A stretch of DNA of 64,000 nucleotides from Eremophila alpestris peregrina (lineage: Eukaryota; Chordata; Aves; Passeriformes; Alaudidae). The first letter of the stretch is position 1. Every line of letters begins with the position of its first letter. The stretch spans positions 12,916,388-12,980,387 of the forward strand of contig WMCF01000007.1 of NCBI GenBank assembly GCA_009792885.1, in the 5' to 3' direction. Positions 1 through 11,682 of the stretch are shown here, piece by piece. Position numbers and translations under genes: made by a program. Below the pieces are notes generated by a model. It was not told where the DNA came from. It worked only from the letters and a program-made list of their open reading frames with translations, and did not search any database.

Positions 1-2154
1 ATCAGAGTTTCATGCACAAGGGTAAGAATACCACAAGTATCCAGAAAAATTATAAATAGAATCTTAAATTTATGCTATTATTTCCTGCCTGTCTGTAGGT
101 ACATAACTTCATCTTATTCTCAAATGTAAATCACTGAACACTAACATGCATTAAAAACATGCTTATTGGAAGACTAGTTACATTTGGAAGGATACAACAC
201 CACTAACTACTTCTGTAATGTAACTAACATCACAGAATACAACTTGAAACGAAAAAGCTCCGTTTTTCCTGGTGAGAAGACTTTACAGCACATACGAACT
301 TCTTGCAAATCACAGGATATTATTTCTATAGCTGGTCCAGAAATACTCCTTAAGTCACAGGATACTTACAGAAAGCTACTGCTTTTAAAGACTTAGAGAA
401 AAGTTTTCCCAGAGTTCTACACTGTCTTATTTCTGTCCTTTGAAGCTTAATAGCAAAATGTATTGCTTGACTCTCCATGATGCACTAACAGTACAGGTAT
501 CAATATTTATAATAATAATCTGATTTCTCTCCTTCACTTTGAACTTGAACAATTTTTTAGTTTTTAAATTTTTTTATTCCCTGAATAATCACATTCATCC
601 CACAAAGCTCCTGAGTGAAGGCAATGAAAAAAGCATTAGATATTTCCTAAAAAAGTACACCATTTACTAAGGTTAGAACAGGCAGATAATTTTTAATCAA
701 GAACACTTCATCTTTTATTTAAAACAAAGATACACTCAAATAATATTAACCACACTAAAAAACAATTTATGGATTTATCAAACACTAGTTCATCCTTCAG
801 AAACACAGGTAAATTTCACTAAAAAAAATACTTTATTGTACACTGTATATATTGTACTGTAATTGTATATTGCACAGTACCTCAACAACCCCACTCCTAG
901 TTCAAGGAACTGTATAAAACTGTAGTAAATGTGGAGATAAAAAAAAAACCTATTTGGTGTTTCCAAGAGAAAAACAAGCTCAACAAAATATTATGTAAAC
1001 AAAACACTTAAAAAAGCACATTTTTTTAAATTAGTGAGCCTTTAATAATGTTATTGCATTTGCAATTCTTAGTAATATTTGGATTGGTTAAGTTTCTAAG
1101 TCAGAGCAGCATTTTAAGATTAAAATTCCACTTTCTAGACACTAACAAAATCTTTAACACAAATATTTCTCCTTGCACATCTTTAATTAAGAGAAGGAAA
1201 ACTCTTACTGAAATATCTACCTATTTTCATAGTTATTTCACAGAAATTTCTCCTATCTACCTTGCATTTTCTCCCTGCACACATATACTAAGAGACAATA
1301 AATCTAAACTGACATCCCCCTGAACCACTGGGGATGAGAAGGTAGAGAAGAGCAGAAGAAGATTAAGCCCAGGAAGAAGTGAAGGGTTAAAGGAAGGTGT
1401 TTTATGATTTAGTTTTTATTTCTCAGTCTGATTTGACTGGCAATAAGAAAACTGATTTTCCCGAAGTCCAATCTGTTTTGCCCATGACAGTAATTGGTGA
1501 GTGATCTCTCCCTGTCCTTACCTCAACTCAGAAGCCTTTCATTACATTTTCTCTACCCTATCCCACTAAGGAGGGGAGTGACAGAGCGCCTTGGGCAGGC
1601 ACCTGGTGTCCAGCCAGTCCAAGCCCACCACATTCCTACACACAAATGGGAATTTTACAGAACTCAGATTAGTCAGTTTGTGTGGTCAAAATTATTTAGA
1701 AGCAACACGGACTAGATTAACTCAGTAATAAGAAAGAACAGAGGAAGACTTAGAACAAGGAACAGGGAAGATCAAGTATTCAGCTTAACTACATTAAGGC
1801 TGAGAGAGGGAATGGACATGCCTAAAAACACACAGGGAGGACAGACTGCAACAACACATGAAAATACAAATCAGTCTTTTCCTGATGAACTCTGCAGCTT
1901 AAATGAAAATTACAAACAAACACAGAAAAGTGTTTGTTTGTTGAGTAATTAAAAGGAATATTATGTTTGATTTTTTAGGAGTCATTTTCAAACAAACAGT
2001 ACCAAACAAAGCTGGCACACAAATGTGCTTTAAAATGCTATTCACAAAACTTGCTTACACAACTGAAGAGGAGCCACAATTTCCTTACACTTTTTTCTTC
2101 TTTTGACTACCAGCAAATAGTAGTAAAGTTCAACTACACCAAGAATTTCTTTAC
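1..2154 (-). other. SLC30A9: SLC30A9 intron 3 (partial)
   Basis: AT-rich intron sequence. I looked for the next expected SLC30A9 exon (encoding the conserved VLKKREYGSKYTQN region) on the minus strand and did not find it, so it must lie to the left. The only recognisable element is the LTR fragment near 1.3-1.63 kb. Confidence 0.7.
1310..1632 (-). mobile_element. Endogenous retrovirus LTR, 5' segment, passerine-type
   Basis: Read on the minus strand, this begins TGTGGTGG at 1632 and continues with the order of motifs I recall from a common songbird LTR family: a 'GGCTGGA..CCAGGTGCC' segment, a stretch with CACTCCCCTCCTTAG, an AGAAAATGTAATGAAAG segment, GGACAGGGAGAGATCAC, and 'CAATTACTGTCATGGGCAAAACAG'-like sequence. 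The rest of the LTR and all internal retroviral genes are missing. It sits inside SLC30A9 intron 3 in the same orientation as the gene. It is diverged, so an old insertion. The family name is not assigned. Confidence 0.8.
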
Positions 2155-2217
2155 CTTTTACTTGGATTGGCTGTTTAGGTGAAGACTGCTTTTGGCCTGC
2201 ATTGGCTGTTTCTTGTC
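2155..2217 (-). CDS. SLC30A9: SLC30A9 coding exon 3
   Basis: This short exon of 63 nt is too short to stand out as an open frame. It is flanked by an acceptor (TTTTATTTTACAG, ending at 2218) and a donor (GTAAAG from 2154). Phases match exon 2 (two bases complete Gly) and leave one base for the next exon, which is outside the window. It encodes QETANAGQKQSSPKQPIQVK, Gln-rich and similar to human KAPLKQEPLQVRVK. Confidence 0.8.
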
Positions 2218-5200
2218 CTGTAAAATAAAATTAAAGCTCACGGTAAATATGGAAGCACCTACTTTTCTTTTTAGTAGAGAGTTTGACTGACATAACATTA
2301 GAATATATCTTAATATTGCATTGCACCCTAACAATTAGAAAATGTATTTACAAGATTTCCAACATTTAAAACTCTCATTTAAAATTCAAACAAATATTGC
2401 ATCTTTGTCTCATACATCTCAACATAGCTTTCAGAACAAAAACCTTACGGTTTTAACATGTCAAACCAACACACCCACTCTTTTGTGCCCTACCACTCTA
2501 TAACATTGGAGGTTTGCCACACATTCATAATCATTCACAAAACTAAAAATTACTTTATTGAAAGTGATATATTAAAAACAATGAAGACTTTCTTTAGCAG
2601 GTTAGTGTTAAGTAATGAGGTACTCCTAGCCTAACATGGTACTTAAATTATTTAAAGATCAGATTCTCTTGAAGCTTGGACTACATAACTATGTTTCAAT
2701 CTGGCAATTAGTTAATGCCCTAAAAGCAACTGAGAACTACAGCTAATAACCATTCAAGGATACTTTCTTGGAAAAATAACATTTATAAATTTATGAAGTT
2801 GATCTTACTATACAGCAAATAAGATTGCACCATAACTAACTAGCATTCCTTAAACAGTCATCCCTTTCACTTGAAAACAAAAGAAACAAAATCCCTTTAT
2901 TGTCCCTTTCCTTTCTTTTCTTACCTGGTTTAAAATATCAAGCAGCTGATCTATTAACAGTCATGATAAAAAAACTTCTGCTAAGAGTGCTTTGCAAAAA
3001 CTGAGTAGCAGCTTCATTTCAAAAAACATGCACAAACATTCATATCATCAAAAGAAACATCACAAATACTATTTAACAAAATATTTTGTTGGGTCACAAG
3101 ATAGGGTCACAGGACTTTGGGGGCGAGGAAAAGACATAAAAATACCAAGATTATATCCATGCACAGAGTTCTATGTACATCAAGTACCTTTACAAAAGTT
3201 TACTACCTTGGCTTAAGTCAGAATAAAATCACAGCACATCATTGAAGAAAAAGGATACAGAAAACTTCCATTCACAATCACTCTTTTTCAGACACATAGA
3301 GGTTGATAGGGCAGAACTTTCAAGACTGAACAATGTTTAAGAGTCACTTTTGTACTTCGAAACATCAGAACATAATCCTCTTAGCTGGCTACAGTTACTG
3401 GCTTTTAAAGACTGTTGCAAGCCCCAGAAATTTACAAGTTACTAAAGACGGAACAAATAAACTAGGAATTTTCCTATGACTAGGAAAATAAAATTTACTT
3501 TAGAAGACCACTCCATTGTAGACAAAAGCACAAAGAAAGAGAGCTTTCATTTTGAAAAGCATCTGTTATCTCTTAAGCACAGTCTTCCGAGCCTGTATCT
3601 GCACAGTACCACAGTTAATAGGCATTAAAAATAGAGGATGTTATGATGGGGCAAGGACAAGACAGTCCTGAATCTCACAAGCACTTAACAAGCACAAGAT
3701 CGGCAATTGAACAGCAGGGAGGGTTAGGTTATGCACACTGTATCAAATGTTTAATGTGAATGCTGCAGTCCTAACAACTAAGATTAGAAAGCTCCAGCAG
3801 ATGAAACAGCTCAACCTTCTTTAGTGGTCATTTATAGCCTGGCCTATATGCCACAATGCTCAATAGTGACACTCATTCAATCTTTATCATTAATTCCTTT
3901 GACAAAATACACATAAAATACTACCAAAAAATTTCAAATAAACAAGCAAAGTGGTGAAAGATTAATAATATATTCCATTTCTTATCCCTTAAATAACTGA
4001 ATCCCTTTCAACATCCACATTTTTTCCATCACCACTTCAAATTTGTTTACTCTAAACTCAAACCCTTAAAATATCAGAATGACAAAGAAATACATTTCAG
4101 CATTCCTCCCTGCTTATGCATTTGAATTTCCTACACAGATGCCCACAACCAAAAATACTAAGAATTCTGCAATTGTAATATCATACAATTGGAAAAAAAA
4201 AACCCAAAAAATGCTATCAGTAAATATATTAAGCTTTTACATTTTTATAAATACTCTTTATTGTAGCTTAGTACTACCTGTTTCAGCTTTATGCAGGGCT
4301 TCTCCACGGGGTGATCCATTTGTACCTTCTGATCCAAGATCTTTCTTCTGACCATTGGAGGTATAAACTCTCACTTGACTCATCAACTGCACAGGCAAGC
4401 GATTACATGGTAGAATATAAGACAGGCTTCCACTTTTCATTGACACTTGCCATCCTAACAAGGAGAAGAAAATAAAAGCTGTTTCAGGCAGCCATTTTGG
4501 AAGGAAAAAGAAGGGAAAGTGGTCCTGTCTAGCAGCATAAGTTACAGAAAGTTAGCTTGTAAGTACTGACCCATGCTTATTTTACCCATATTCATGAACT
4601 ACAAAATGAGAGTACACGGCAGGCTTTCACTACGCCCCTTCAAACATCCACTTTTAGATTTCATTCTAACATTAAGGGAATTCTCCCATACTCCAGAATA
4701 CATTTTTCCCAGAGATCTGGCTCTGGATGATCTTAAGGGTTAAAAGAAAAAAACCAAAAACAAACAAACAAACAAAAAACCAAAGATATTTGACAAAAAT
4801 GGGCTTTCTGATACATTAAGTATCACTGTAGTCATACTGCCTCAAAGTCTATAAAAACCTTATTTGATAAAAGAACAAATACAGACCACTAGAAAACTAT
4901 TAGCTTGTGTTGCCATTTCATTTCACTCTGTGCACCCTGTACAAATTATAGCTTACGAAGGAAGGAAAACTCAACAGTGTGCAAATTATACAGAAATCAT
5001 GTAGAAAAGTACACAACATTGTACAAACCATTTTACAGGGAAGTAAATTTTGCAGCATTTGCAGCAGACGAATTACAAGATAAATATGCAAAAAGTCCAT
5101 TGAGAAATCACCCTGGGTAGGCAATCTTCCATTTCAAAACATTAGCCAAAAGCAGAGTTGCAGTACAGACCAACCTGTATTAGCAATCAGTTTCTTTTAG

Positions 5201-6298
5201 GGACACAACACTTTTGTAGAGAGACTGAATAACACCTCCAATCATAAATGCAGCAGGGAAACTGGCTGCTTTGGAAAGCACTCACTAAAAAATAAATACA
5301 TTTTTAAAAACAATTAGGATGTACCAGTAAATGAAGTCATAAAAAGCATGACCACTTCATAAATAACACAGCTCTCATTAAAAAATATTTTACAGAACTG
5401 TCCATTCCGTAAAAGTCTCAACAGCTTTCATTTTTTTTTAGTCTTCTGCATGCCTACATGCACCAACCTGAACCTTACTGAAGGAAAAAATTCCCCTAAA
5501 AAGGACAGCTTTTACTGACAGTTATCACAATGTGACAAAAGCCCTTACTACTGAACTCAACACAGTTACTGATTACCAATTAATAAAACACTACAATGAA
5601 CACGTAGCACAAGATGAGCAGTGTTGTTTCCTAAGCTTTGGTGATACTGGGAGCAGTCGAAAAGGGGAAGCTTAATCAGCACATTTAGAGGGCATTTTTC
5701 CTACTAATTCATTCACACAATAAAGCAAAAGAGCATTTGCTGCAATTAAACCGTGACTACACGCAAAGGGGCAAAACTGCTCAGAGTTCAAATTCCATTA
5801 GATCCGTGGCCTAAAGGAACAGCCAGGGCTCGCTCCTCGGCCCAACACAAACCCTGAAAGAGCGCGCTACATTTTATGTAATTACTGCAAACTTCGGCCC
5901 CGGCACAGACATGACGCGCCCGCTTTACGTCAGACGGGGCTGAGAGAGGCCGGCCGAGGACATCCCGGCCCCACACTGCGCTCGCAAAATACTCGCACGT
6001 TTTCCTCCTCTTTATAGCCGACCCGCAGAAAACAGCCGGCGCTCCCCGGGCCGCGGGCGCCTGCAGCCGGGAGCGGCGCTACCGCCTCGGGAAGGACCCC
6101 GGCTGCCACCACCGCTTTTCCAGGCAAACGCGGAGCTCCGTCACAGCTCCCTACAAGCGCCGGCCGGCGCGGTGCAGCGGGCCGGGCCCCGCAGGACTCA
6201 CCGTGGCAGGCGCGGGGCCGCGGCGCCGCCTGGCACCGCAGGTACAGGCGGTAGAGGCCGCGGCAGCCCCGCCGCGGGGCGGCCAGGGCCGGCATCAT
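2155..6298 (-). CDS. SLC30A9: SLC30A9 (ZnT9), 5' part of gene, coding exons 1-3
   Basis: ZnT9 is a cation-diffusion-facilitator family member that exports zinc from mitochondria; the human protein is about 570 residues. Only the N-terminal 112 residues are in this window, spliced from 6202-6298, 4278-4454 and 2155-2217. The start is Met-Met-Pro-Ala-Leu-Ala-Ala followed by an Arg/Leu/Ala-rich, acid-free stretch that looks like a mitochondrial targeting peptide and resembles the human start. Exon 2 carries a Gln-Val-Arg-Val-Tyr-Thr-Ser-Asn-Gln-type segment matching human QVKLYSTN, and exon 3 ends in KQPIQVK, matching human KQEPLQVR. Both introns are phase 1 and join to glycine codons. The transporter domain, with its membrane helices and metal-binding residues, lies off the left edge. 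Identification rests on these short similarities plus synteny with TMEM33. The first 100 residues are poorly conserved, so an exact orthology check is worthwhile. Confidence 0.9.
2218..4277 (-). other. SLC30A9: SLC30A9 intron 2
   Basis: About 2.06 kb of AT-rich intron bounded by GTAGT at 4277 and TTACAG at 2218. No repeat family, exon or RNA gene is recognisable in it. Confidence 0.8.
4278..4454 (-). CDS. SLC30A9: SLC30A9 coding exon 2
   Basis: This exon has 177 nt: two bases finish a Gly codon, 58 codons follow, then one base is left over. The acceptor is a pyrimidine tract ending TTAG at 4456-4455, and the donor is GTAGT starting at 4277. It encodes WQVSMKSG at the start and a QVRVYTSNGQKKD segment that lines up with QVKLYSTNVQKEG in human ZnT9. 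The rest is hydrophilic and fast-evolving. Confidence 0.88.
4455..6201 (-). other. SLC30A9: SLC30A9 intron 1
   Basis: About 1.75 kb bounded by GTGAGT at 6201 and TTAG at 4455. The part near exon 1 (from about 5.8 kb) is CpG-island sequence, and the remainder is AT-rich. An A/C-rich simple stretch with AAAC repeats lies at 4740-4785. Nothing else is recognisable. Confidence 0.8.
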
Positions 6299-6600
6299 GG
6301 CGGCGGCCGCTCGGCAGCGGCCGGCAGGCGGGCGGCGATTGGCATCGGCGGAGGCCGGCAGGCTGCGGCGGAGCCCCGCTGGCCCCGGGCGGCGGCGGTG
6401 GTGGCCGGAGGCCGGCGGTGGGCGGCGCCGCGGCACCCGGATGTGCGGGGGCACCGCGGGGCCGCCGCTGACTCACCCGCCCCGCCCGCCGCGCCTGCGC
6501 CTGTTCCGGGAGCGGGGCCGGGCTGGCCTCGGGGAGCGGTGCGGGCCCGGCTGCTGCCGCCGCGCCTCGGGGGCGGCCCCTGCAGGGGTAATGGGTACGG
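5800..6600 (-). promoter_or_regulatory. SLC30A9: CpG-island promoter of SLC30A9
   Basis: GC content and CpG density rise sharply from about 5.8 kb and fall at about 6.6 kb, spanning exon 1. Visible motif matches upstream of the start are an AP-1 site TGACTCA at 6469-6475 and an NRF1-like GCGCCTGCGC at 6491-6500, which would suit a nuclear gene for a mitochondrial protein. No TATA box is seen. The exact transcription start cannot be placed from sequence alone. Confidence 0.8.
6202..6298 (-). CDS. SLC30A9: SLC30A9 coding exon 1
   Basis: The coding part is 97 nt, giving 32 codons plus one base. The start is the first of two adjacent ATGs at 6298; they sit in a CpG island with a purine three bases upstream of neither being decisive, and the choice follows the human N-terminus. 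The sequence ends CACG followed by donor GTGAGT at 6201-6196. The encoded peptide has many Arg and no Asp or Glu, typical of a mitochondrial presequence. The frame stays open upstream to another ATG at 6454, which I treat as untranslated. Confidence 0.88.
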
Positions 6601-6673
6601 GTACGTGTAACAAACGTACGCGCGTTACATTTCTTAGCACAGGTGAAAATACATTTGAGAATTTTTTTAATAG

Positions 6674-7118
6674 TGTCACAGAAATAATTACGTTGAAAAG
6701 ACCTCCGAGATCATCTTTCAACCTATGACCGAACACCACCTTGTCGACTAGATCATGGCACTAAGAGCCACAGCCGGTCTTTTCTGGAACACCTCCAGGG
6801 ACGATGGCTCCACCAGTTCTCTGGACAGCCCATTCCAATGTCTAATGACCCTTTCTATGAAGAAATTTTTCCTGATGTCCAATCTAAGCTTCCCCTGGTG
6901 AAGCTTCAGACTGCGTTCTTGTCCTGTCACTTGTTACCTGGGAGAAGAGATCGACCCCCACCTGGCGTCAAGTTCCTTTCAGGCAGTTGTAGAAAATGAT
7001 AAGGTCGCCTCTGAACCTCCTTTTCTCTAGGAAAAATAACCCCAGCTCCCTCAAAAACTCCCCACAAGACTTGTGGTCCAGACCCTTCACCAGCTTCTTT
7101 GCCTTTCCCTGCACATAG
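6674..7118 (-). mobile_element. CR1 LINE 3' fragment
   Basis: The plus strand shows the reverse complement of a CR1 3' end: a degenerate TCACAGAA tail, then 'AAAAGACCTCCGAGATCATC', then 'CATTCCAATGTCTAATGACC', 'GAAGAAATTTTTCCTGATGTCC' in shortened form, and a CTTCACCAGCTTCTTTGCC segment. The fragment covers about 445 bp of the 3' end and lies directly upstream of the SLC30A9 CpG island. Reading frames through it are broken. Confidence 0.85.
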
Positions 7119-10100
7119 ATAACATTACATTAAGCATATACACTAAATCTGTTTGCATGATTTCTGTATGAAAATGTACTCCCCTAGCCTAAGCCATCCC
7201 CTAAAATGCACTTCCCAGATCAGTGCCGATAAAGTAACATTTAAAATTATGTTTTCCTCCAGGGAGAGTGCCATGTGGCTGATCCTGTGCTCCAGGGTTG
7301 TAAGGGCTGCCTGTGCCCAGCTGTGACACCTGCCCTGCTCACCTACAGCCCAGCTCAGGGCCATGCCTGTAATCAGTCCCACTGGCACTGTATTACACCC
7401 TTTTTTATAAAAGTGGGTTTTTTTCCAGTATAGCTTTGATATTGGCTTACATGACTGAGAAAATGTCACAGGCTTCCTGCTCTTCATTTGCACGCTGGGA
7501 GGAACATGGGAGCTCACCAGAAGTTAGCTTGACAGGGAATTTGGGTAATTAATGTACCTGATAATCCACAAAGCATTTGCTCACTGAGGAGAATTATTAC
7601 CATGCCTGTCTTTAACATACACAATTAGATTTTAAAACAAAGTTTGCTGGCACATCTTTACCAGCTGTCTAGTGAGCAGCCTTGCCAAAACAAGTTTTCC
7701 TAGAAACCCAGGGGAGGCAGATTGAAGTAAAATACTTCCACAGAATAATTAACACTCATCTTCTCAGTAGTACAACTGCAGCCATACCAAATGAATCAGG
7801 AGTATTGCAACAGATGCTGTATCATTAAGTACCAGATGTACAACACTGGAGTTAAATACTAAATTGACTGCAAGTTGTAAAGTAGCACAGGTGAGGTCAA
7901 TTCACCAGTTTCAGCTGGAGTCTAACATGCAGCTGATATATGTTTTGCTAGCTGCTTCTTATTTTGGCAAGAGCTTAATAGTAATAAACAAAAAGAAAGA
8001 AGAAGTTAAGAGTTCCCTATTTTTTCCCCCTACGTAAAGATGTTTGAAACATTTGTACCTGAAGAGTCACTCCTATACTCTAGAAGAGATGCTACATTTA
8101 GGTTTATTGTTTCATCTCTAAAAGCAAATGGAAGTACTATTTCATATTCTTTTATCCGTCTCAATAACTGATTTTGTTTTGTCTGGTTTTGGCATTGTAA
8201 ATATGAAACAGGAAGGAAAATAATAAAACTGGAATATCATAGACAGATTAATAGATACTAACAGTGTGATGGCCAACCAGGATTTACAGAATCAGCTGCT
8301 GTCCATGACCCTTTATACTGGCAAACACGGAAAACTGATGGAGACAAAGAGCAAGCAAAAAAGCATCAATAACAGCCTATTCTGTGTGGGATAGCCAAGA
8401 ACATAAAGCAATTGATAATGAATTACCAAGACTCCTGGCATGCAGCTGCAGCATCCTAAGAAAAATATATCAACCTTATTTATGTGCATCTCAACCATTA
8501 GTTATCAATCACTAGCAATGAACAGAGAAACATTCTAAATGATATGGTATTTCAGGACATCCAAACTGGCTACTTTAAGCCTGTGTTTCATAAAATCAAG
8601 CTAGTAAAAAAAAAAAAGTATCATTCACATTCAAGTTGCTGAATGCTAAACTGATAAACAAAATTATTTCTATATACCATGCTTGTGCATGGGCTTTTGT
8701 GCCATCTGAACCTCTGTGTAGGGGACCAATTGTGTGAACATCTTGGTGTGTTGCTCTTAAGAGGGGGGAGACTTGCTACCATATCAATCATTTCCTCAGG
8801 CCTCCTTTTGCAAAAGCTCTAGAACCCTTTTTTATACAGCATATTACCTTGCCTACAAAAATTATAAGGTTAAGTTGCCTTACCAGATCTTCAGGAATAA
8901 CAGGGACTATGGTTACAACCCTTTAAGATACAGAACCTGTTTTATGGAGCCACTTGAAAAGTTTACATAGAACTGCTTGCAGACCAAGAAAGACAGGTGA
9001 CTGGACTGAAATATAGGCCTTTGAAAACTTGTTTCCTCATTCCTGTTTATCTAAAATAATTCAGTAACTGACTGTATTACTCAAGCTACAACAGTCCATC
9101 ATTTTGAAATTTTCTAGTATTACTGTCTAGCAAGAAATATGTGATATGTAAAGGCTAATAAGAAATTAAGGATTTTGGTATTCCTTGTATGAAAAATAAA
9201 GTAATATAAAGCCATTTTGAATATTTTTAAATCTGAGATTCATTAAATATTTCAAGTTCATACAGTGGAGAGAGGCTTGAAATGTCCCCAGATCCACTGG
9301 ACGAGCTGATGGTATTGACTTAATATAGGTTAAATTACTCTTCAGGATTCCCTTCATATCCTGCCTTGTGGGTCTCTCATAAGCATAGTAAGGGGGAAAA
9401 AGGGAAAGACTTTTGATTTTTGTACCTTTTATGATCCCACACATACATAATTAACACAAAGCAGCTACATAACAATAGTACAAAAAAAGTGAATACATAA
9501 AGTGTCCAGTGATCCCAAACAGCCTTTAAGTTTTTAAGGCAAAGCATTTAAATTCACAGAAAGTGAGACAGTATTTTGTGGTGGGCAGGTGCACAAGGGA
9601 AACGACTTTTCTGAAGCAGGAAATGGTGAATCTTCAGAAGCTTGCATAACACCACTCTGAGTCATGCAGGTCTATAAAGCTATTTCATGGTCATTGCGTC
9701 AAAGATCTACATAAAAAATAAATATGTTCATTTCCAGCACATGGATAAATATTTTCCGTTATTCACATGCAGTTCATTTACCTGAACATCAGCAGTCATC
9801 TGCAGTTTCCTAAACTGAGGGCAGCAGCCCTCAACAACCCCTCCTGGGTTCAACCCCAGCAGCAGCTGGTGACTGCCAAAGGACAATAAATCGTGAAGAG
9901 GCATTATTCTACTGAGAAATTTAAATGGAGAATTACTTTCCTGTAGCCAGTAGACTCCAGAGGAGCACATTACATTACTAAAATTTTTAGCTTCGTAGTT
10001 GCAAAACAGCCACTAGAGGTCAGTGGTTTGGAATAAAATTAGCACATGGAGGAAGATTTCATTTCAAATGGACAAATCATATAATCAAATAAAATTCCCA

Positions 10101-10254
10101 GCCTCTGAGTAAGCATAAAGAACTCCTAACGTTACCAGCACTTACTTTCATCCAAAATCAAGAAAACTAGCTTAAAATTCTTAAGAACAATACTAGGTAC
10201 ATAGTACATAAAATACTGAAACAACTACTCACTCCACAGTAATATGCAGAGATG

Positions 10255-10345
10255 CATAAGAACACAGGACTGGAGGAAGCTTCTTGCATCATCAGCCCCA
10301 GTCTCTTGCTACTCATCCTATAATTTCTTACATGAACCAAGCAAG
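10255..10345 (-). mobile_element. Probable ancient CR1 3' remnant
   Basis: The segment AAGAACACAGGACTGGAGGA followed by a CATCATCAGCCCCAGTCTC stretch resembles the reverse complement of older CR1 3' ends (the form 'cataggactggaagggacc..catctagtccagtccc'). It is short and strongly diverged, so the call is tentative. Confidence 0.45.
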
Positions 10346-11554
10346 GACCAGCATAAAAGCAGCTTGATTCTTTTGCTCATATGGGAAAAAAATAAAAAAG
10401 GATTATAAGAATGTGAAATAAGCTCAACTAGTACTTTTGAAGTGCATAAAGGCAGTATATTAGAAACACCTGTGCAGTGAAAGAATCTTCTTTAACAACT
10501 ATTTCCCTTACAAATGTGTAACACTCTGCAAAGAGACAAGGCCACCAGAGGACAGGAAGAGGCTGTTTCATCCTGGAGTGCAAAGTGTATTACCATTTCC
10601 AAAAAGGGAAAAAAACCCTCAAAGTGCTACATTTTACTTAGTTATTTATCTACTGCTGTAAGTATATATACACATCATCCATTCACAGTACATACATATT
10701 AATGCAACTGAATGTCTTACCACTGCCCCAGAGAGATGTTAAAAATTTGAGATAATTAGAAATGTGAATAGAGCCATTGGATGCTCAAACACATGCATGC
10801 TGAACTTGATGCTTGTTGCTGTACCTGCAGTTTTCTAAGGCTTCAATATTTCTCAGTATTATACAGTTACACAACTGAAAATGCCACTAGACATATGAAA
10901 ATCCCGCAAGTCTACCTCAGATTTCCATCTACCATTACAAAAAACTTAATCATTCTTGGCTTTGATTTAAACTTTATCACTGAAAGGATTCACAGTTATT
11001 TTTATTGTTTTATTTTTAATCAGAACCCAACTGAAGTTGTTACAGCAGAAAGTATGTTGAAAGGGATTGTAGTATGGAGACATGTTTGGCCAGATTTTCT
11101 AGATTAAAAAAAAAAAAATCCAACAATATTAAAATACTAAGTGACAAATATCATGTTCTATGCAAAATACATCAGGACATAACCTCATGAGTTGCACATA
11201 CAAGGTCTTCCCCCAGATTGCCAAGAAAAAAACATAGCAAAGCAACATAGAAGGAGAAACCCCCCCCTCAAAAAAAAAAAAAAAGGCCAAGAAGCCCAGA
11301 TTATTACCTCCTTTACTTTTTCACTGCAGAACTTTCAACCATAATAGAGACAACACATAATCCCACTGCAGCTGTTTTCCATTGTAAGTAAACCAAGCTT
11401 AGATTGTCAGCTCCTGTACAGTGTGGCTGTTTTAATATTAGTTTAATGGAGAATAATACATAATTTACAGCTTGAAATTTTAAGTACTATGGATACTGAT
11501 GGCATGAAATCATGAATGGTGAAATGGGGTTTGTGAAAGCAACAGAGCACCCAG

Positions 11555-11682
11555 CAGGATTTCCAGACACCTTTGTATCATAGAACGAATGTGACTCTTG
11601 GAGTGTCCTGGTAGGGCCAGGAGCTGGACTTGCTGATCATGATTGATGCCTTCCAATTCAGTATATTCTGTGATTTTCTGTG
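11555..11682 (+). mobile_element. CR1 LINE 3' tail
   Basis: A plus-strand CR1 tail. It shows GGAGTGTCCTGGTAGGGCCA, then GGAGCTGGACTTGCTGATCA, a CCTTCCAATTCAGTATATTC segment and the terminal TCTGTGATTTTCTGTG. Only about 130 bp of the element is kept. Confidence 0.75.

Noticed and set aside
5930..6610. Several overlapping Arg/Ala/Pro/Gly-rich frames on both strands at the SLC30A9 promoter.
   Set aside because: Only the minus-strand frame of exon 1 is supported; the others reflect stop-poor GC-rich sequence.
10008..10024. CCACTAGAGGTC as a second CTCF core.
   Set aside because: It breaks the consensus at the important GGC (reads GTC), so it is weak compared with the site at 42892.
10781..11107. 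108-codon plus-strand frame in the SLC30A9-TMEM33 interval, considered as a DCAF4L1-like retrogene.
   Set aside because: No WD-repeat or other recognisable similarity; composition matches surrounding noncoding DNA.
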